Positions 34,416-42,540 are shown, counted from the stretch's first letter. The stretch is DNA of 64,000 nt from JBCCDY01 sp039030555 (GCA_039030555.1 JBCCDY010000002.1:327625-391624); one strand, 5' to 3'. Notes: generated by a model not told the origin, from the letters alone. Numbers and translations are program-made.

Positions 34416-35796
34416 ATTTTTCCAATCTACGGTATAAGGAGGATCTGGTAAGTCCCAATTCGGTTGCTGCACGGGTAATGTTTCCATCGTGTTTTTGAAG
34501 AGCCTTTCTAATCAACAGCTTTTCGACGTCTTCAATATTTAATTCCTCCAGGTTTAACTGACCGTCTTTTGATTCACCTCCTTTGCTTCCAAAGAAGAAA
34601 TCTTCAGGTTGAAGAACATCGTTCTGCGTCATAATGACAGCTCTTTCAATGGAATGTTGCAATTCTCTCACATTTCCTGGCCACTGGTAATGATGCATTC
34701 GCTTTATGGCGGCTTCGCTGATCGTTTTTATTTGCTTGTTATACTTCCCGGAATACTGTTTTAAATAATGATCGGCCAGCAATTTGATGTCGTCCTTCCG
34801 GTCTCTTAGTGGAGGGAGTTTTAGTTCGATGGTATTGATTCGATACAATAGGTCTTGCCTGAAGTCTTTTTCTTCTACCATTTCATCGACAGGCATATTC
34901 GTGGCACAGATAAGCCTGATATCAACATTAATGGGTTTATTGGAACCTAATCTGGTAACAGATCGGCTTTGTAGAGCTGATAATAATTTGGCTTGAAGAG
35001 GTAGCGATAAATTTCCTATTTCATCGAGAAATAATGTTCCTTTATGAGCTGCTTCAAAACGACCTGCCCGGTTGTCTTTAGCATCCGTAAAGGCACCTTT
35101 CATGTGACCAAATAGCTCACTTTCGAAAAGAGTTTCAGTAATCGCGCCGAGATCTACATTTACGAAGACTTCGCCGGCCCTTTTCGAACGACGGTGAATG
35201 GCTCGAGCGATAACTTCTTTTCCAGTTCCGTTTTCTCCCAAGATTAGAACATTGGCGTCTGTTTCCGCAACGGCCTCAATAGTTTGGAAGATTTTCAACA
35301 TTTCAGGGCTTCGACCGATTACATCCTGGTATTTTTCATCAAGCTCTTTTTGCAAGGTTTGGTGTTTTACCTTCAAGTCATCGAAAGCGGCTTTAGACTC
35401 TCGGAGTTTTAAGGCTGAAAAAATAGTTCCAAGCAGTTTATCGTTATCCCAGGGCTTAAGAACAAAATCAGTTGCACCTGCTTTAATGGCATTTACTGCG
35501 GTTTGCACGTCTCCATAAGCAGTGATTAAGACCACAACAGCAGAAGGATCAATCTGAAGAATACGATCAAGCCAGTAAAAACCTTCTTTCCCACTACTAA
35601 CATCTTTTGTGAAATTCATATCCAGTAGGATGACGTCATAAGATGAATTCTTGAGTAGGTTGGGCAAAGCTTCCGGGTTTTTTTCGATCTCTACAATCTT
35701 AAAATGCCTTTTAAGGAATATTCGAGCTGCTTTTAAAAGATCTTCGTTATCATCAACGACTAAAATGCTACCGGACTTTGCTGCTGTTTCTGTCAT
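34405..35796 (-). CDS. Sigma-54-dependent NtrC-family response regulator
   Basis: 463 residues, three domains. Receiver (about 10-125): acidic pocket DDN at 15-17, phospho-acceptor D59, K114. AAA+ domain (about 155-385): Walker A GENGTGKE (187-194), the sigma-54 contact loop reads GAFTDA (234-239) instead of the usual GAFTGA, Walker B LFLDE (255-259). A Fis-type HTH (about 425-463) ends in GLTRSSLYRRLEKYGL. Phosphorylated by the kinase encoded just downstream. A TCGAATTCGA palindrome 105 bases upstream of its start (35901-35910) may be an autoregulatory site and resembles repeats before the exporter operon at 40165. Confidence 0.95.
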   Translation of the reverse strand: MTETAAKSGSILVVDDNEDLLKAARIFLKRHFKIVEIEKNPEALPNLLKNSSYDVILLDMNFTKDVSSGKEGFYWLDRILQIDPSAVVVLITAYGDVQTAVNAIKAGATDFVLKPWDNDKLLGTIFSALKLRESKAAFDDLKVKHQTLQKELDEKYQDVIGRSPEMLKIFQTIEAVAETDANVLILGENGTGKEVIARAIHRRSKRAGEVFVNVDLGAITETLFESELFGHMKGAFTDAKDNRAGRFEAAHKGTLFLDEIGNLSLPLQAKLLSALQSRSVTRLGSNKPINVDIRLICATNMPVDEMVEEKDFRQDLLYRINTIELKLPPLRDRKDDIKLLADHYLKQYSGKYNKQIKTISEAAIKRMHHYQWPGNVRELQHSIERAVIMTQNDVLQPEDFFFGSKGGESKDGQLNLEELNIEDVEKLLIRKALQKHDGNITRAATELGLTRSSLYRRLEKYGL

Positions 35797-35900
35797 AGTT
35801 AAGGTTTATATCTGAGCTTATTCAAATAGTATACCCTTTTAAAAAAGCCCAATATGCATAATAAAGCTTGATTTAAGTTAAAAATAAATTTTTTAACCGT

Positions 35901-35910
35901 TCGAATTCGA
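35901..35910. promoter_or_regulatory. Palindrome TCGAATTCGA, candidate NtrC-type regulator site
   Basis: A 10-bp perfect palindrome in the divergent gap between the regulator (-) and the SMP-30 gene (+), with flanks CCGT and CCGC. Its core is shared with ACATCCGAATTCGA at 39960-39973 upstream of the exporter operon, which suggests a common binding protein. Confidence 0.4.
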
Positions 35911-35973
35911 CCGCTGTTGTTTGAAATTGGGATAGTTTGCCGACCTTAAGGGAAAGTTTATAAGACGTATTTT

Positions 35974-37023
35974 ATGAAGAACTTCTGTTTACTATTATGC
36001 TGTTTTTTGATGCTTTCTTGTGACCGTAAGAAGCCATCAGAAAAGGATCAAAATGATAACATTCAACTAAGTGAAACGAAGGTTTATAAAACTATAGGGC
36101 TCATTGAACGAACAGATCCGAGGATGAGCGTTCTTTTTGCTCAAGAAGCCAAAATTGAAGTTATCGCTGAAGGGTTTGAGTGGGTAGAAGGGCCGGTATG
36201 GGCTTCAGAATTAAATGCTTTATTGTTTTCGGATGTGAAAGAGAATAAAGTCTATAAGTGGACTGAAGAGGATAGTGTTTCGGCTTATTTAGAGCCTTCC
36301 GGCTTCACAGGAGATTCCACCAATAGCCGAGAAAAAGGATCGAATGGATTAGCTACTGATTCTTACGGGCATTTGGTATTATGCCAACATGGAGATCGAC
36401 GAATTGCCAGAATGCTATCGACGCTGGATAAACCAAAATCAACGTTTGAAACCATCGTTTCTGAATTCGATGGGAAACAATTAAATAGCCCAAATGATCT
36501 CGTTTTTGACAAAAAGGGCAATCTATACTTTACGGACCCTCCATATGGGCTAAGTGATGCTATGCTGGATGATCCAGATAAAGAACTTGACTTTCAAGGA
36601 GTATATAGGCTTTCTGCTGATGAACGATTAACGCTACTTACTCAAGAGTTGGAATACCCGAATGGAATAGCTTTGTCTTTGGATAACAAGTCACTTTATG
36701 TTTCCAATTCCCAAGATAGGAAAGCATTGTGGATGAAATATCCTATTCAGGAATCCGGAGAGTTAGGTGAAGGTATTATTTTTTATGATGCAAGTACTTT
36801 GATCGGAAAAGAGGCAGGCTATCCAGATGGTATTGAGGTTGATTCAAGAGGTTTTGTTTATACGGCTGGCCCTGGTGGTTTATGGGTATTTGATTCGGAC
36901 GGTGTGGTAATTGGTAAGATCCGATCAGGAGACTGGATATCGAACTGTACCTTTGATGAGAAAGAGGAAACTCTCTACATCACAGCAGATGATAAGCTGC
37001 TCCGAGTGAAATTAAAGGGATAA
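35974..37023 (+). CDS. SMP-30/gluconolactonase-family lipoprotein
   Basis: 349 residues. Lipobox FLMLSC (C at about residue 16). The mature protein is a six-bladed beta-propeller of the SMP-30/gluconolaconase/LRE group: the first metal-site glutamate in FEWVEGPVWASE (about 69-80), SNGLATDSYGHLVLCQHGDRR, LNSPNDLVFDKKGNLYFTDPPYG (Asn of the site), YPNGIALS and YPDGIEVDSRG. The family hydrolyses sugar lactones with a bound divalent metal. It precedes the Xre-RES pair by 54 bases, though a separate promoter for that pair is likely. Confidence 0.92.
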   Translation: MKNFCLLLCCFLMLSCDRKKPSEKDQNDNIQLSETKVYKTIGLIERTDPRMSVLFAQEAKIEVIAEGFEWVEGPVWASELNALLFSDVKENKVYKWTEEDSVSAYLEPSGFTGDSTNSREKGSNGLATDSYGHLVLCQHGDRRIARMLSTLDKPKSTFETIVSEFDGKQLNSPNDLVFDKKGNLYFTDPPYGLSDAMLDDPDKELDFQGVYRLSADERLTLLTQELEYPNGIALSLDNKSLYVSNSQDRKALWMKYPIQESGELGEGIIFYDASTLIGKEAGYPDGIEVDSRGFVYTAGPGGLWVFDSDGVVIGKIRSGDWISNCTFDEKEETLYITADDKLLRVKLKG

Positions 37024-37035
37024 CTAAAGTTTAAA

Positions 37036-37057
37036 ATTTACGTTAATTTAAGTAAAT
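37036..37057. promoter_or_regulatory. Inverted repeat before the Xre-RES operon, candidate operator
   Basis: ATTTAC (37036-37041) and GTAAAT (37052-37057) form a 6-bp dyad with a 10-base spacer, 20 bases before the antitoxin start. Xre-type antitoxins repress their own promoters, so this is where an operator would be expected. Confidence 0.4.
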
Positions 37058-37077
37058 TGAGATAAAATATTAGACAA

Positions 37078-37527
37078 ATGTCCAAATCTGAGAATAACTA
37101 CTCTACAGAATACGAGGCACCATCCAGTGTCTCAGATGTAGCTGTCGCTTATGGTAATCCTTTTAAAAGTGCTGGTATGGCACGTAACGGAGTGGCTCCC
37201 ATGCTAGTAATGGATCTTATGGATCAGTTTAAATTTACTAAGCAGGAAACCGCCGAACTTATAGACGTATCATCCAAAACATTAGATCGGCACTTTAAGG
37301 CTGGCAGAGCTTTTAGAGGCTTACAATCCGATAGAATTTTAGAGTTAGGTAATCTTTACAATCAAGGAGTAGAGGTTTTTGGTAGTCAAAATAAATTTTT
37401 GAAGTGGTTAGATTCTAAACTACCCGCCCTGGGAAATACATCTCCGCGAGAGTGGCTCGATACTCAACTGGGTATTGAGGCTATTTCAGATGAGATCGGA
37501 AGAATTAAATACGGTCTTTTCGCTTGA
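37078..37527 (+). CDS. Xre/MbcA/ParS-type antitoxin (DUF2384) of a RES toxin-antitoxin pair
   Basis: 149 residues. The middle (about 45-80) has a helix-turn-helix (FTKQETAELIDVSSKTLDRH). The C-terminal ~65 residues are the toxin-binding DUF2384 domain (LQSDRILELGNLYNQGVEVF, then NTSPREWLDTQLGIEAISDE), ending in a region expected to plug the toxin site. It neutralises the RES protein encoded immediately downstream and represses the operon. The toxin start overlaps its stop by 3 bases (TTGA). Confidence 0.93.
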   Translation: MSKSENNYSTEYEAPSSVSDVAVAYGNPFKSAGMARNGVAPMLVMDLMDQFKFTKQETAELIDVSSKTLDRHFKAGRAFRGLQSDRILELGNLYNQGVEVFGSQNKFLKWLDSKLPALGNTSPREWLDTQLGIEAISDEIGRIKYGLFA

Positions 37528-37961
37528 TCGTCTATCGGATTTGCCAAACATACCCACCTAAACATGATCCCTTAGACGGTTATGGTTCTTTTCTGCACGG
37601 TGCAAGGTGGAATTCGAAAGGCACTTACGCAGTCTATACTTCTGAATCTTTAGCCTTGGCAAGAAGTGAACTAGCCAGGCATATTAACCTGGAATCTGTT
37701 CCAGAAAATATGTCGGTCTATGAAATTGAAATTCCCGATAAGGACTTTCCGGAAATCAATCCTTTGCCTAAGACGTGGGATCAGGATCCGATTTCATTAA
37801 ATGCGAAAGAGACAGGAGACAGATTTTTGAGTGATTCAAACAATCTTGCGTTTAGGGTTCCCTCTGTGTGCGACCCTAATTCACAGAACTTTATTCTGAA
37901 TCCTGGCAGTATTGATTATGATAGGGTAAAAATAAAAAGAAGATACCCTTTCAAACCTTAG
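37524..37961 (+). CDS. RES-domain toxin (NAD+-targeting)
   Basis: 145 residues from a TTG start at 37524 that overlaps the antitoxin stop, so translation is coupled and weak, as expected for a toxin. The name-giving residues are in place: VYRIC near residue 5 (R), the HGARWNSKGTYAVYTSES segment (about 27-44), a glutamate in LARSELARHI, and the C-terminal VPSVCDPNSQNFILNP with serine and asparagine. RES proteins studied elsewhere deplete NAD+. The stop overlaps the stop of the convergent pyruvate kinase-like gene by 4 bases. Confidence 0.93.
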   Translation: MIVYRICQTYPPKHDPLDGYGSFLHGARWNSKGTYAVYTSESLALARSELARHINLESVPENMSVYEIEIPDKDFPEINPLPKTWDQDPISLNAKETGDRFLSDSNNLAFRVPSVCDPNSQNFILNPGSIDYDRVKIKRRYPFKP

Positions 37962-39817
37962 TGATTCAATACAGCATTTCCGGACTTAGCAGACTCTGGC
38001 GTATTCAGCTTACTGAGCTTTGGCAACATACTTTCGCTTTTCGATTGATATTTTTCAAGCCGATAAAGGATTTTATGTAAAAGAGATACGGCCTCGTTAA
38101 TATATAAGCCCTTATTTAACATCACACATTCTGCTTTAAGTGATTGTGTTGCATCTGTAATCTCAGATCTCGAAGGGAGACCTTTCTTTGCTAAATTCTC
38201 TAAAACCTGTGTTGCCCAGACAACCGGGATCTGGGCGGCATTACAGATGCCTAATATTTCACGTTGAACCCATCCTATATCGTCCCAACCAACCTCAACT
38301 GCAAGATCACCTCTAGCGATCATGATACCTATTTTAGGTGCTTGCATTGCACTTAAAATGATATCAGAAAGATTATTGAATGCTTCTCGTGTTTCTATTT
38401 TTATAATAATCCCAATCTTTTCAAGACTGGTGTGTTCAGATATTTTCTGGAAATATGCCTCTACATCATTTGCATTATTAATAAACGATAGGTTAATGAT
38501 ATCAGCATGCTTTGTTACGAAACCTAGATCTTCCAGGTCTTTATCAGAAATGGATTCAATAGGGAGATGGCTGTCTGGAAAATTTATTCCTTTATCTGAT
38601 TTCAGCTTTGACCCTTTATGCTTGGCTTTGAAAACTTGAACTGAAACTCCCTCTTTATTCTTCTCTACTACTTTTCCACCAATTTTTCCATCGTCGAAAA
38701 AAACCAAATGCCCCGGTTCTACATAATTTAAAACCTCAGGGTATGTACAAGAAATATGGGCATCTTGAAGGAGAGCTCCTTCAGAATTATAGAGTTTTGA
38801 TTCACCAGGAACCTGATCATAGGAGAGCCTTAAAAAGTCTTTTTTGTGAATAAGTAAATGGTTTTCTAGTGCAGGTAGCTTTTCAATTTTTGCTGAATAT
38901 TTCTGCCCATTTTTAAATATAAAAAATTTGGTGCCTTCCGTTACGAAAATTGAATCGAAGCAATGGCATAAAACCCCTCCAATTGATGTATTAGCGACTT
39001 TCATCTTTCGCTCTTTACCACGATTGTCTATGACCTCAATTACATCACCAATGTTTAAATTGGAAAGCCATTCTATATCCAAAGGGACAGCATACTTTGG
39101 TGAATCTTCAAAAAGCTTAGGTACAAGAAGCAAAAATGATGGCTTTGAGACGAAGCCCATATCATCTCTTTTAGGTATTATTTTCCTGACTTTGGCCCCA
39201 ATCTTTATAGGTCCTGTTCTGATTTTTGGCCCAGCCAGATCCATAGCGACTTTCAAATTCTTTTTCAACTTTTGACTGGCTTTCTCAATGTTATGGATCA
39301 TTCTTTTCCAGATTGAGGGATCATCATGTGCGCAGTTGATCCTAAAGCAATCCGTTCCATTATTGATGAGTTTTTCAATTAACTTGATGTCGAAAGCCGC
39401 TTCCCTAGGCAGTGTAACCATAATTCTAACCCTTCGGTCGTTTGCCTCTGGTCCAAAGAGTTCTGAAGTAATACAGTCATGATTACGGACTTCATTGATC
39501 TTAATTTCTTCCGAATCATGAAAACTATTGGCTTCTATTAAATTTTCAAGGTGGGTCTTAGTTAATTCAAGACTGGTTTTGATATGGCTTTCGGCATGTG
39601 CTAATCGTGACATGCCAATCCTATTTAACCACCTTTGAAGTTCGGTATGGTCTTCGGACCTGAAGGCTATGTACTGGATCAGGTTTTCAGCAGATTCATT
39701 GTGCTTAGGATGAATATTATATAAACGAGCTTCTAATTCATCTTTCGGAATATCAATCTTTTTCAAAAGTGCTTTGACTTTAGAAATGAGTTGCTCGATT
39801 TCAAGATACTTGATCAT
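37958..39817 (-). CDS. Pyruvate kinase-like protein with N-terminal extension and no C-terminal domain
   Basis: 619 residues. Residues 1-128 are a helical extension not found in standard pyruvate kinase. The (beta/alpha)8 and B domains follow: VRIMVTLPREA (130-140), FRINCAHD (substrate-site Arg/Asn), MDLAGPKIRTG (about 192-202), IIKIETREAF (catalytic Lys/metal Glu), IARGDLAVEVG, PVVWATQVLENL, and PSRSEITDATQ. The canonical MLSGETA stretch is changed to MLNKGLYI. The protein stops about 40 residues later, so the usual C-terminal allosteric domain is missing. It probably converts phosphoenolpyruvate and ADP to pyruvate and ATP, but the altered segments leave room for another kinase role. Confidence 0.85.
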   Translation of the reverse strand: MIKYLEIEQLISKVKALLKKIDIPKDELEARLYNIHPKHNESAENLIQYIAFRSEDHTELQRWLNRIGMSRLAHAESHIKTSLELTKTHLENLIEANSFHDSEEIKINEVRNHDCITSELFGPEANDRRVRIMVTLPREAAFDIKLIEKLINNGTDCFRINCAHDDPSIWKRMIHNIEKASQKLKKNLKVAMDLAGPKIRTGPIKIGAKVRKIIPKRDDMGFVSKPSFLLLVPKLFEDSPKYAVPLDIEWLSNLNIGDVIEVIDNRGKERKMKVANTSIGGVLCHCFDSIFVTEGTKFFIFKNGQKYSAKIEKLPALENHLLIHKKDFLRLSYDQVPGESKLYNSEGALLQDAHISCTYPEVLNYVEPGHLVFFDDGKIGGKVVEKNKEGVSVQVFKAKHKGSKLKSDKGINFPDSHLPIESISDKDLEDLGFVTKHADIINLSFINNANDVEAYFQKISEHTSLEKIGIIIKIETREAFNNLSDIILSAMQAPKIGIMIARGDLAVEVGWDDIGWVQREILGICNAAQIPVVWATQVLENLAKKGLPSRSEITDATQSLKAECVMLNKGLYINEAVSLLHKILYRLEKYQSKSESMLPKLSKLNTPESAKSGNAVLNH

Positions 39818-39915
39818 TCCTTTCGCAGAAATTTTCAGTGAATTAAAGATGTAATCCTGGATATTGAAATGACTACCGTTATTGAAGTAACTGACTTTTG
39901 TATTTTTTGAATTAT

Positions 39916-39942
39916 AGTGAAGTAAAATGAGTTTACTTCACT
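39916..39942. promoter_or_regulatory. Perfect 11-bp inverted repeat upstream of the pyruvate kinase-like gene
   Basis: AGTGAAGTAAA (39916-39926) and its exact complement (39932-39942) flank a 5-base spacer, about 100 bases before the start at 39817. No T-run follows. A repressor or activator site is the likely meaning. It lies between the divergent kinase-like gene and the exporter operon. Confidence 0.5.
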
Positions 39943-39959
39943 GCTACAGATTAGGTTAT

Positions 39960-40052
39960 ACATCCGAATTCGAATTTTTGAAAGCTTTTATAAGCTATTG
40001 AGGTAAATGATATCATGACCGTCCGAAATCAGACGGTGACATCCGCATTCGA
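39960..40052 (+). promoter_or_regulatory. Candidate upstream activator sites for the exporter operon
   Basis: Two direct copies of ACATCCGnATTCGA lie at 39960-39973 and 40039-40052, differing at one base. Between them is a 6-bp dyad ACCGTC/GACGGT (40018-40037) around a partial third copy (TCCGAAATC). The copies sit about 180 and 100 bases before the transcription start predicted from the sigma-54-like promoter, where NtrC-type activators usually bind. The first copy shares its core with 35901-35910. Confidence 0.45.
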
Positions 40053-40118
40053 TCAAACAATTAGCTATTTCATTTTTGTAAAATTTTATAAGTATCTAAT
40101 AATCAATAATTTAATTCA

Positions 40119-40135
40119 TTGGCATGACCTTAGTA
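40119..40135 (+). promoter_or_regulatory. Sigma-54-like -24/-12 promoter before the HlyD gene
   Basis: TTGGCATGACCTTAGTA fits the -24 element well (TGGCA, with a G two bases on) and keeps the required spacing: GG at 40121-40122, ten bases, then GT (consensus GC) at 40133-40134. The predicted start of transcription near 40146 leaves a 5' leader of about 19 bases before the ATG at 40165. Confidence 0.5.
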
Positions 40136-40164
40136 TATGATGTTCTGACGTAGAAGATATTTAT

Positions 40165-41415
40165 ATGGACAAGATCAGAAAAAAGAAAAAGTGGACGTTG
40201 AAGAAAGTTGGTTATATCCTTGGAGGAGGATTCATCGTTTTCTTCGTTCTTTTTCAGTTTGTTTGGGCCGACCGACGCTCGAAACTCAAAGTAGATCAAG
40301 ATAGATTAACTATAAGTACGGTAACTCATGCTCCTTTTCAGGAACGTATTCCTGAAACAGGAACAGTATTGCCAAAAGAATCTCGTTATCTGGATGCCAT
40401 AGAAGGAGGAATTGTTCAACAAGTGATGTTGGAATCAGGTACAGTAGTAAAGGAAGGGGATGTAATTCTAACACTGGCTAATTCTAATCTTCAACTAGAT
40501 GTCCTTAATCGAGAAGCTCAACTTTATGAACAAATCAACCTACTGAGACAGACCAGGTTATCTTTAGAGCAAAACTCTTTAAGGTTGAAAACAGACTTAG
40601 CTGAGATCAATTATCAGATTGGTATTTTGGGCCCTCAGTACGAACGATCTAAAGAGCTCTATAAAGACAAAGTGATCTCCCTTGAGGAGTATCAGGGTAT
40701 AGAGGAGAATTATAAATATCAGATTAAACGAAGAAAATTCACTTATGAATCTTTTAAAACAGATTCTATTTCAACGAGGCTTCAGTTGAGGCAGTTGGCT
40801 GAGTCAGAAGCCAGAATGATCAGAAATCTTGATGCAGTGAGTAAAATCTTAGATAATTTGGTAATCAAAGCACCAATTAATGGTCAACTTTCAAGACCTG
40901 AATTGGAGATTGGGCAATCCGTTAATACTGGTCAGAGGTTAGGACAGGTAGATGTAATCGGAAGCTTCAAAGTACGAGTTGAAATTGATGAAATCTATCT
41001 ACCTCGTATTGATAATGGGCAGATTGGTCGCTTCACTTTTGATAATGAAAGTTATGCGATGAAAATTTCAAAAATATATCCTACTGTAAATAATGGAGTA
41101 TTTTCAGTAGATATGGACTTCGTTGGTGATATCCCTCCGGGAATAAAAAGAGGCCAGACACTTCGAATAAGAATAGAATTAAGTCAGCTTTCAGAAGCAA
41201 CCCTAGTAGCTGTAGGAGGTTTTTATCAAGACACAGGAGGGAATTGGGTATATGTATTGAATGAAGATGGTAAAACTGCGGAGAAAAGAAACATATCGCT
41301 GGGAAGAAAAAATCCGGACTTCTATGAAGTGACTGAGGGTTTGCAGGCTGGCGATAAGGTAATCACAAGTTCATACCGAAATTTCGGAGACAATGAAGTA
41401 CTTGTTTTCAATTGA
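40165..41415 (+). CDS. HlyD/MacA-family periplasmic adaptor of the ABC exporter array
   Basis: 416 residues. A basic N-terminus and one membrane segment (about 14-34) anchor it in the inner membrane. A lipoyl half-domain (about 62-100, GGIVQQVMLESGTVVKEGD), a long coiled-coil hairpin (about 105-225), the second lipoyl half (VIKAPINGQLSRPELEIGQS, about 232-252) and beta-barrel domains follow, the MacA arrangement. It would bridge the MacB-like permeases downstream to an outer-membrane channel. First gene of the exporter operon, with a sigma-54-like promoter 30-46 bases upstream. A four-helix-bundle cassette separates it from the ATPase gene. Confidence 0.92.
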   Translation: MDKIRKKKKWTLKKVGYILGGGFIVFFVLFQFVWADRRSKLKVDQDRLTISTVTHAPFQERIPETGTVLPKESRYLDAIEGGIVQQVMLESGTVVKEGDVILTLANSNLQLDVLNREAQLYEQINLLRQTRLSLEQNSLRLKTDLAEINYQIGILGPQYERSKELYKDKVISLEEYQGIEENYKYQIKRRKFTYESFKTDSISTRLQLRQLAESEARMIRNLDAVSKILDNLVIKAPINGQLSRPELEIGQSVNTGQRLGQVDVIGSFKVRVEIDEIYLPRIDNGQIGRFTFDNESYAMKISKIYPTVNNGVFSVDMDFVGDIPPGIKRGQTLRIRIELSQLSEATLVAVGGFYQDTGGNWVYVLNEDGKTAEKRNISLGRKNPDFYEVTEGLQAGDKVITSSYRNFGDNEVLVFN

Positions 41416-41828
41416 CAATTATCAGTTAGCAATGAACAATTATCAATTGACAGTGTGAAAGAGAATTTAATACAGGAAAAATCATTTGTATTTGCTGTCA
41501 GAATTATAAAAATGTACCAACATCTAACCTCAGAAAAGAAAGAGTTTATTTTAACTAAACAAGTGCTACGAAGTGGAACTTCAATAGGAGCCAATATAGA
41601 AGAGGCTTTAGGAGGTAGTTCAAAAAAGGACTTTACTGCGAAACTTAGAATATCTTACAAAGAGTGTCGGGAAACCAAATATTGGTTAAGACTTTTGAAC
41701 GAAACAGGGTACTTAAACAAAGAAGAATTTCAAAGTATATTTAACGATTGTGATGAATTGGGTAAGCTACTTTACTCAATTATAAATAATATCAAAACCA
41801 AATAATGTTAATTGTTAACTGATAATTG
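41416..41828 (+). mobile_element. Cassette with 23-bp inverted ends carrying a four-helix-bundle gene
   Basis: CAATTATCAGTTAGCAATGAACA (41416-41438) is matched by an inverted copy at 41806-41828 with 21 of 23 bases identical. The ends sit just outside a single ORF and exactly fill the gap between the adaptor stop (41415) and the ATPase start (41842). A second pair of the same 23-bp ends brackets 42541-42811. No transposase is present, so movement is inferred only. Confidence 0.45.
41455..41805 (+). CDS. Four-helix-bundle protein (S23 / 23S rRNA intervening-sequence protein family)
   Basis: 116 residues from a GTG start. The family signature is clear: KSFVFAVRIIKMYQHL (helix 1), LTKQVLRSGTSIGANIEEAL (helix 2, the conserved SGTSIGANI/EA turn), FTAKLRISYKECRETKYWLR (helix 3) and a final helix in CDELGKLLYSIINNIK. 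Such proteins are known as ORFs inside 23S rRNA intervening sequences, and relatives serve as accessory proteins of diversity-generating retroelements. No rRNA, reverse transcriptase or variable repeat is here. The function of free-standing copies is unknown. It interrupts the exporter operon and lies inside 23-bp inverted ends. Confidence 0.9.
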   Translation: MKENLIQEKSFVFAVRIIKMYQHLTSEKKEFILTKQVLRSGTSIGANIEEALGGSSKKDFTAKLRISYKECRETKYWLRLLNETGYLNKEEFQSIFNDCDELGKLLYSIINNIKTK

Positions 41829-41841
41829 ATAACTGAATACT

Positions 41842-42531
41842 ATGATAAAAACAGTCAACCTACAGAAAGTTTACATGACCGAAGAGGTCGAAACGACAGC
41901 TTTAAACGAAGTAAATGTCGAAATAAAGGATGGAGAATTTGTTGCCATTATGGGGCCTTCGGGTTGTGGCAAATCCACCCTCTTGAATATTCTGGGCCTT
42001 CTGGATAACCCAAGTGATGGTGAATATCATTTTTATGATAAAGAAGTAGCAAAATACTCTGAAAGGCAGAGGGCTCAGTTAAGAAAGGGTTCTATTGGTT
42101 TCGTATTTCAGAGCTTCAACCTAATTGACGAACTGACTGTATTTGAAAATGTAGAGCTTCCATTATTGTACTTAAAAGTTCCTTCTTCAGAACGAAAAGA
42201 GAAAGTCCATGCTGTTTTGGAGCGCATGAACATCATGCATAGAAGAAATCACTTCCCACAACAGCTCTCCGGGGGGCAGCAACAAAGGGTAGCTATTGCG
42301 AGAGCGATAATAGCAAAGCCTAAAGTAATACTTGCCGATGAACCTACTGGTAATTTGGACTCAGCTAATGGTGAAGAGGTTATGGGGCTTTTAGCAGAAT
42401 TAAATAATGCAGGAACAACCATCATTATGGTAACGCACTCTCCACATGATGCTGGTTATGCGCACCGAATAATTAATCTGTTTGATGGAAAAGTAGTGAC
42501 TGAAAATATCAAAGAAGAATTCCACGTATGA
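41842..42531 (+). CDS. MacB/LolD-type ABC transporter ATPase
   Basis: 229 residues, a complete nucleotide-binding domain. Walker A GPSGCGKST (about 39-47), Q-loop FVFQSFNLIDELT (about 88-100), signature LSGGQQQRVAIARAI (about 141-155), Walker B VILADEPTGNLDS and H-loop MVTHSPHDA. This is the subtype that works with FtsX/MacB permeases in mechanotransmission exporters. It is the only ATPase in the array of eight permeases, so it probably serves all of them as interchangeable partners. Confidence 0.96.
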   Translation: MIKTVNLQKVYMTEEVETTALNEVNVEIKDGEFVAIMGPSGCGKSTLLNILGLLDNPSDGEYHFYDKEVAKYSERQRAQLRKGSIGFVFQSFNLIDELTVFENVELPLLYLKVPSSERKEKVHAVLERMNIMHRRNHFPQQLSGGQQQRVAIARAIIAKPKVILADEPTGNLDSANGEEVMGLLAELNNAGTTIIMVTHSPHDAGYAHRIINLFDGKVVTENIKEEFHV

Positions 42532-42540
42532 TTCAATTGG

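Noticed and set aside
34416..34487. Longer histidine kinase start at 34487
   Set aside because: It would overlap the regulator by 83 bases with a proline-rich head that merely reads the regulator's HTH codons in another frame. The ATG at 34415 gives a normal 11-base overlap.
35928..35943. Sigma-54-like TTGGGATAGTTTGCC before the SMP-30 gene
   Set aside because: GG and GC are only 8-9 bases apart instead of the required 10, so the spacing rules it out. A Bacteroidota TTTG-type promoter is as likely.
41455..41805. Four-helix-bundle protein as Avd of a diversity-generating retroelement
   Set aside because: No reverse transcriptase, template repeat or variable repeat is in the window. The sequence fits the S23 group equally well.
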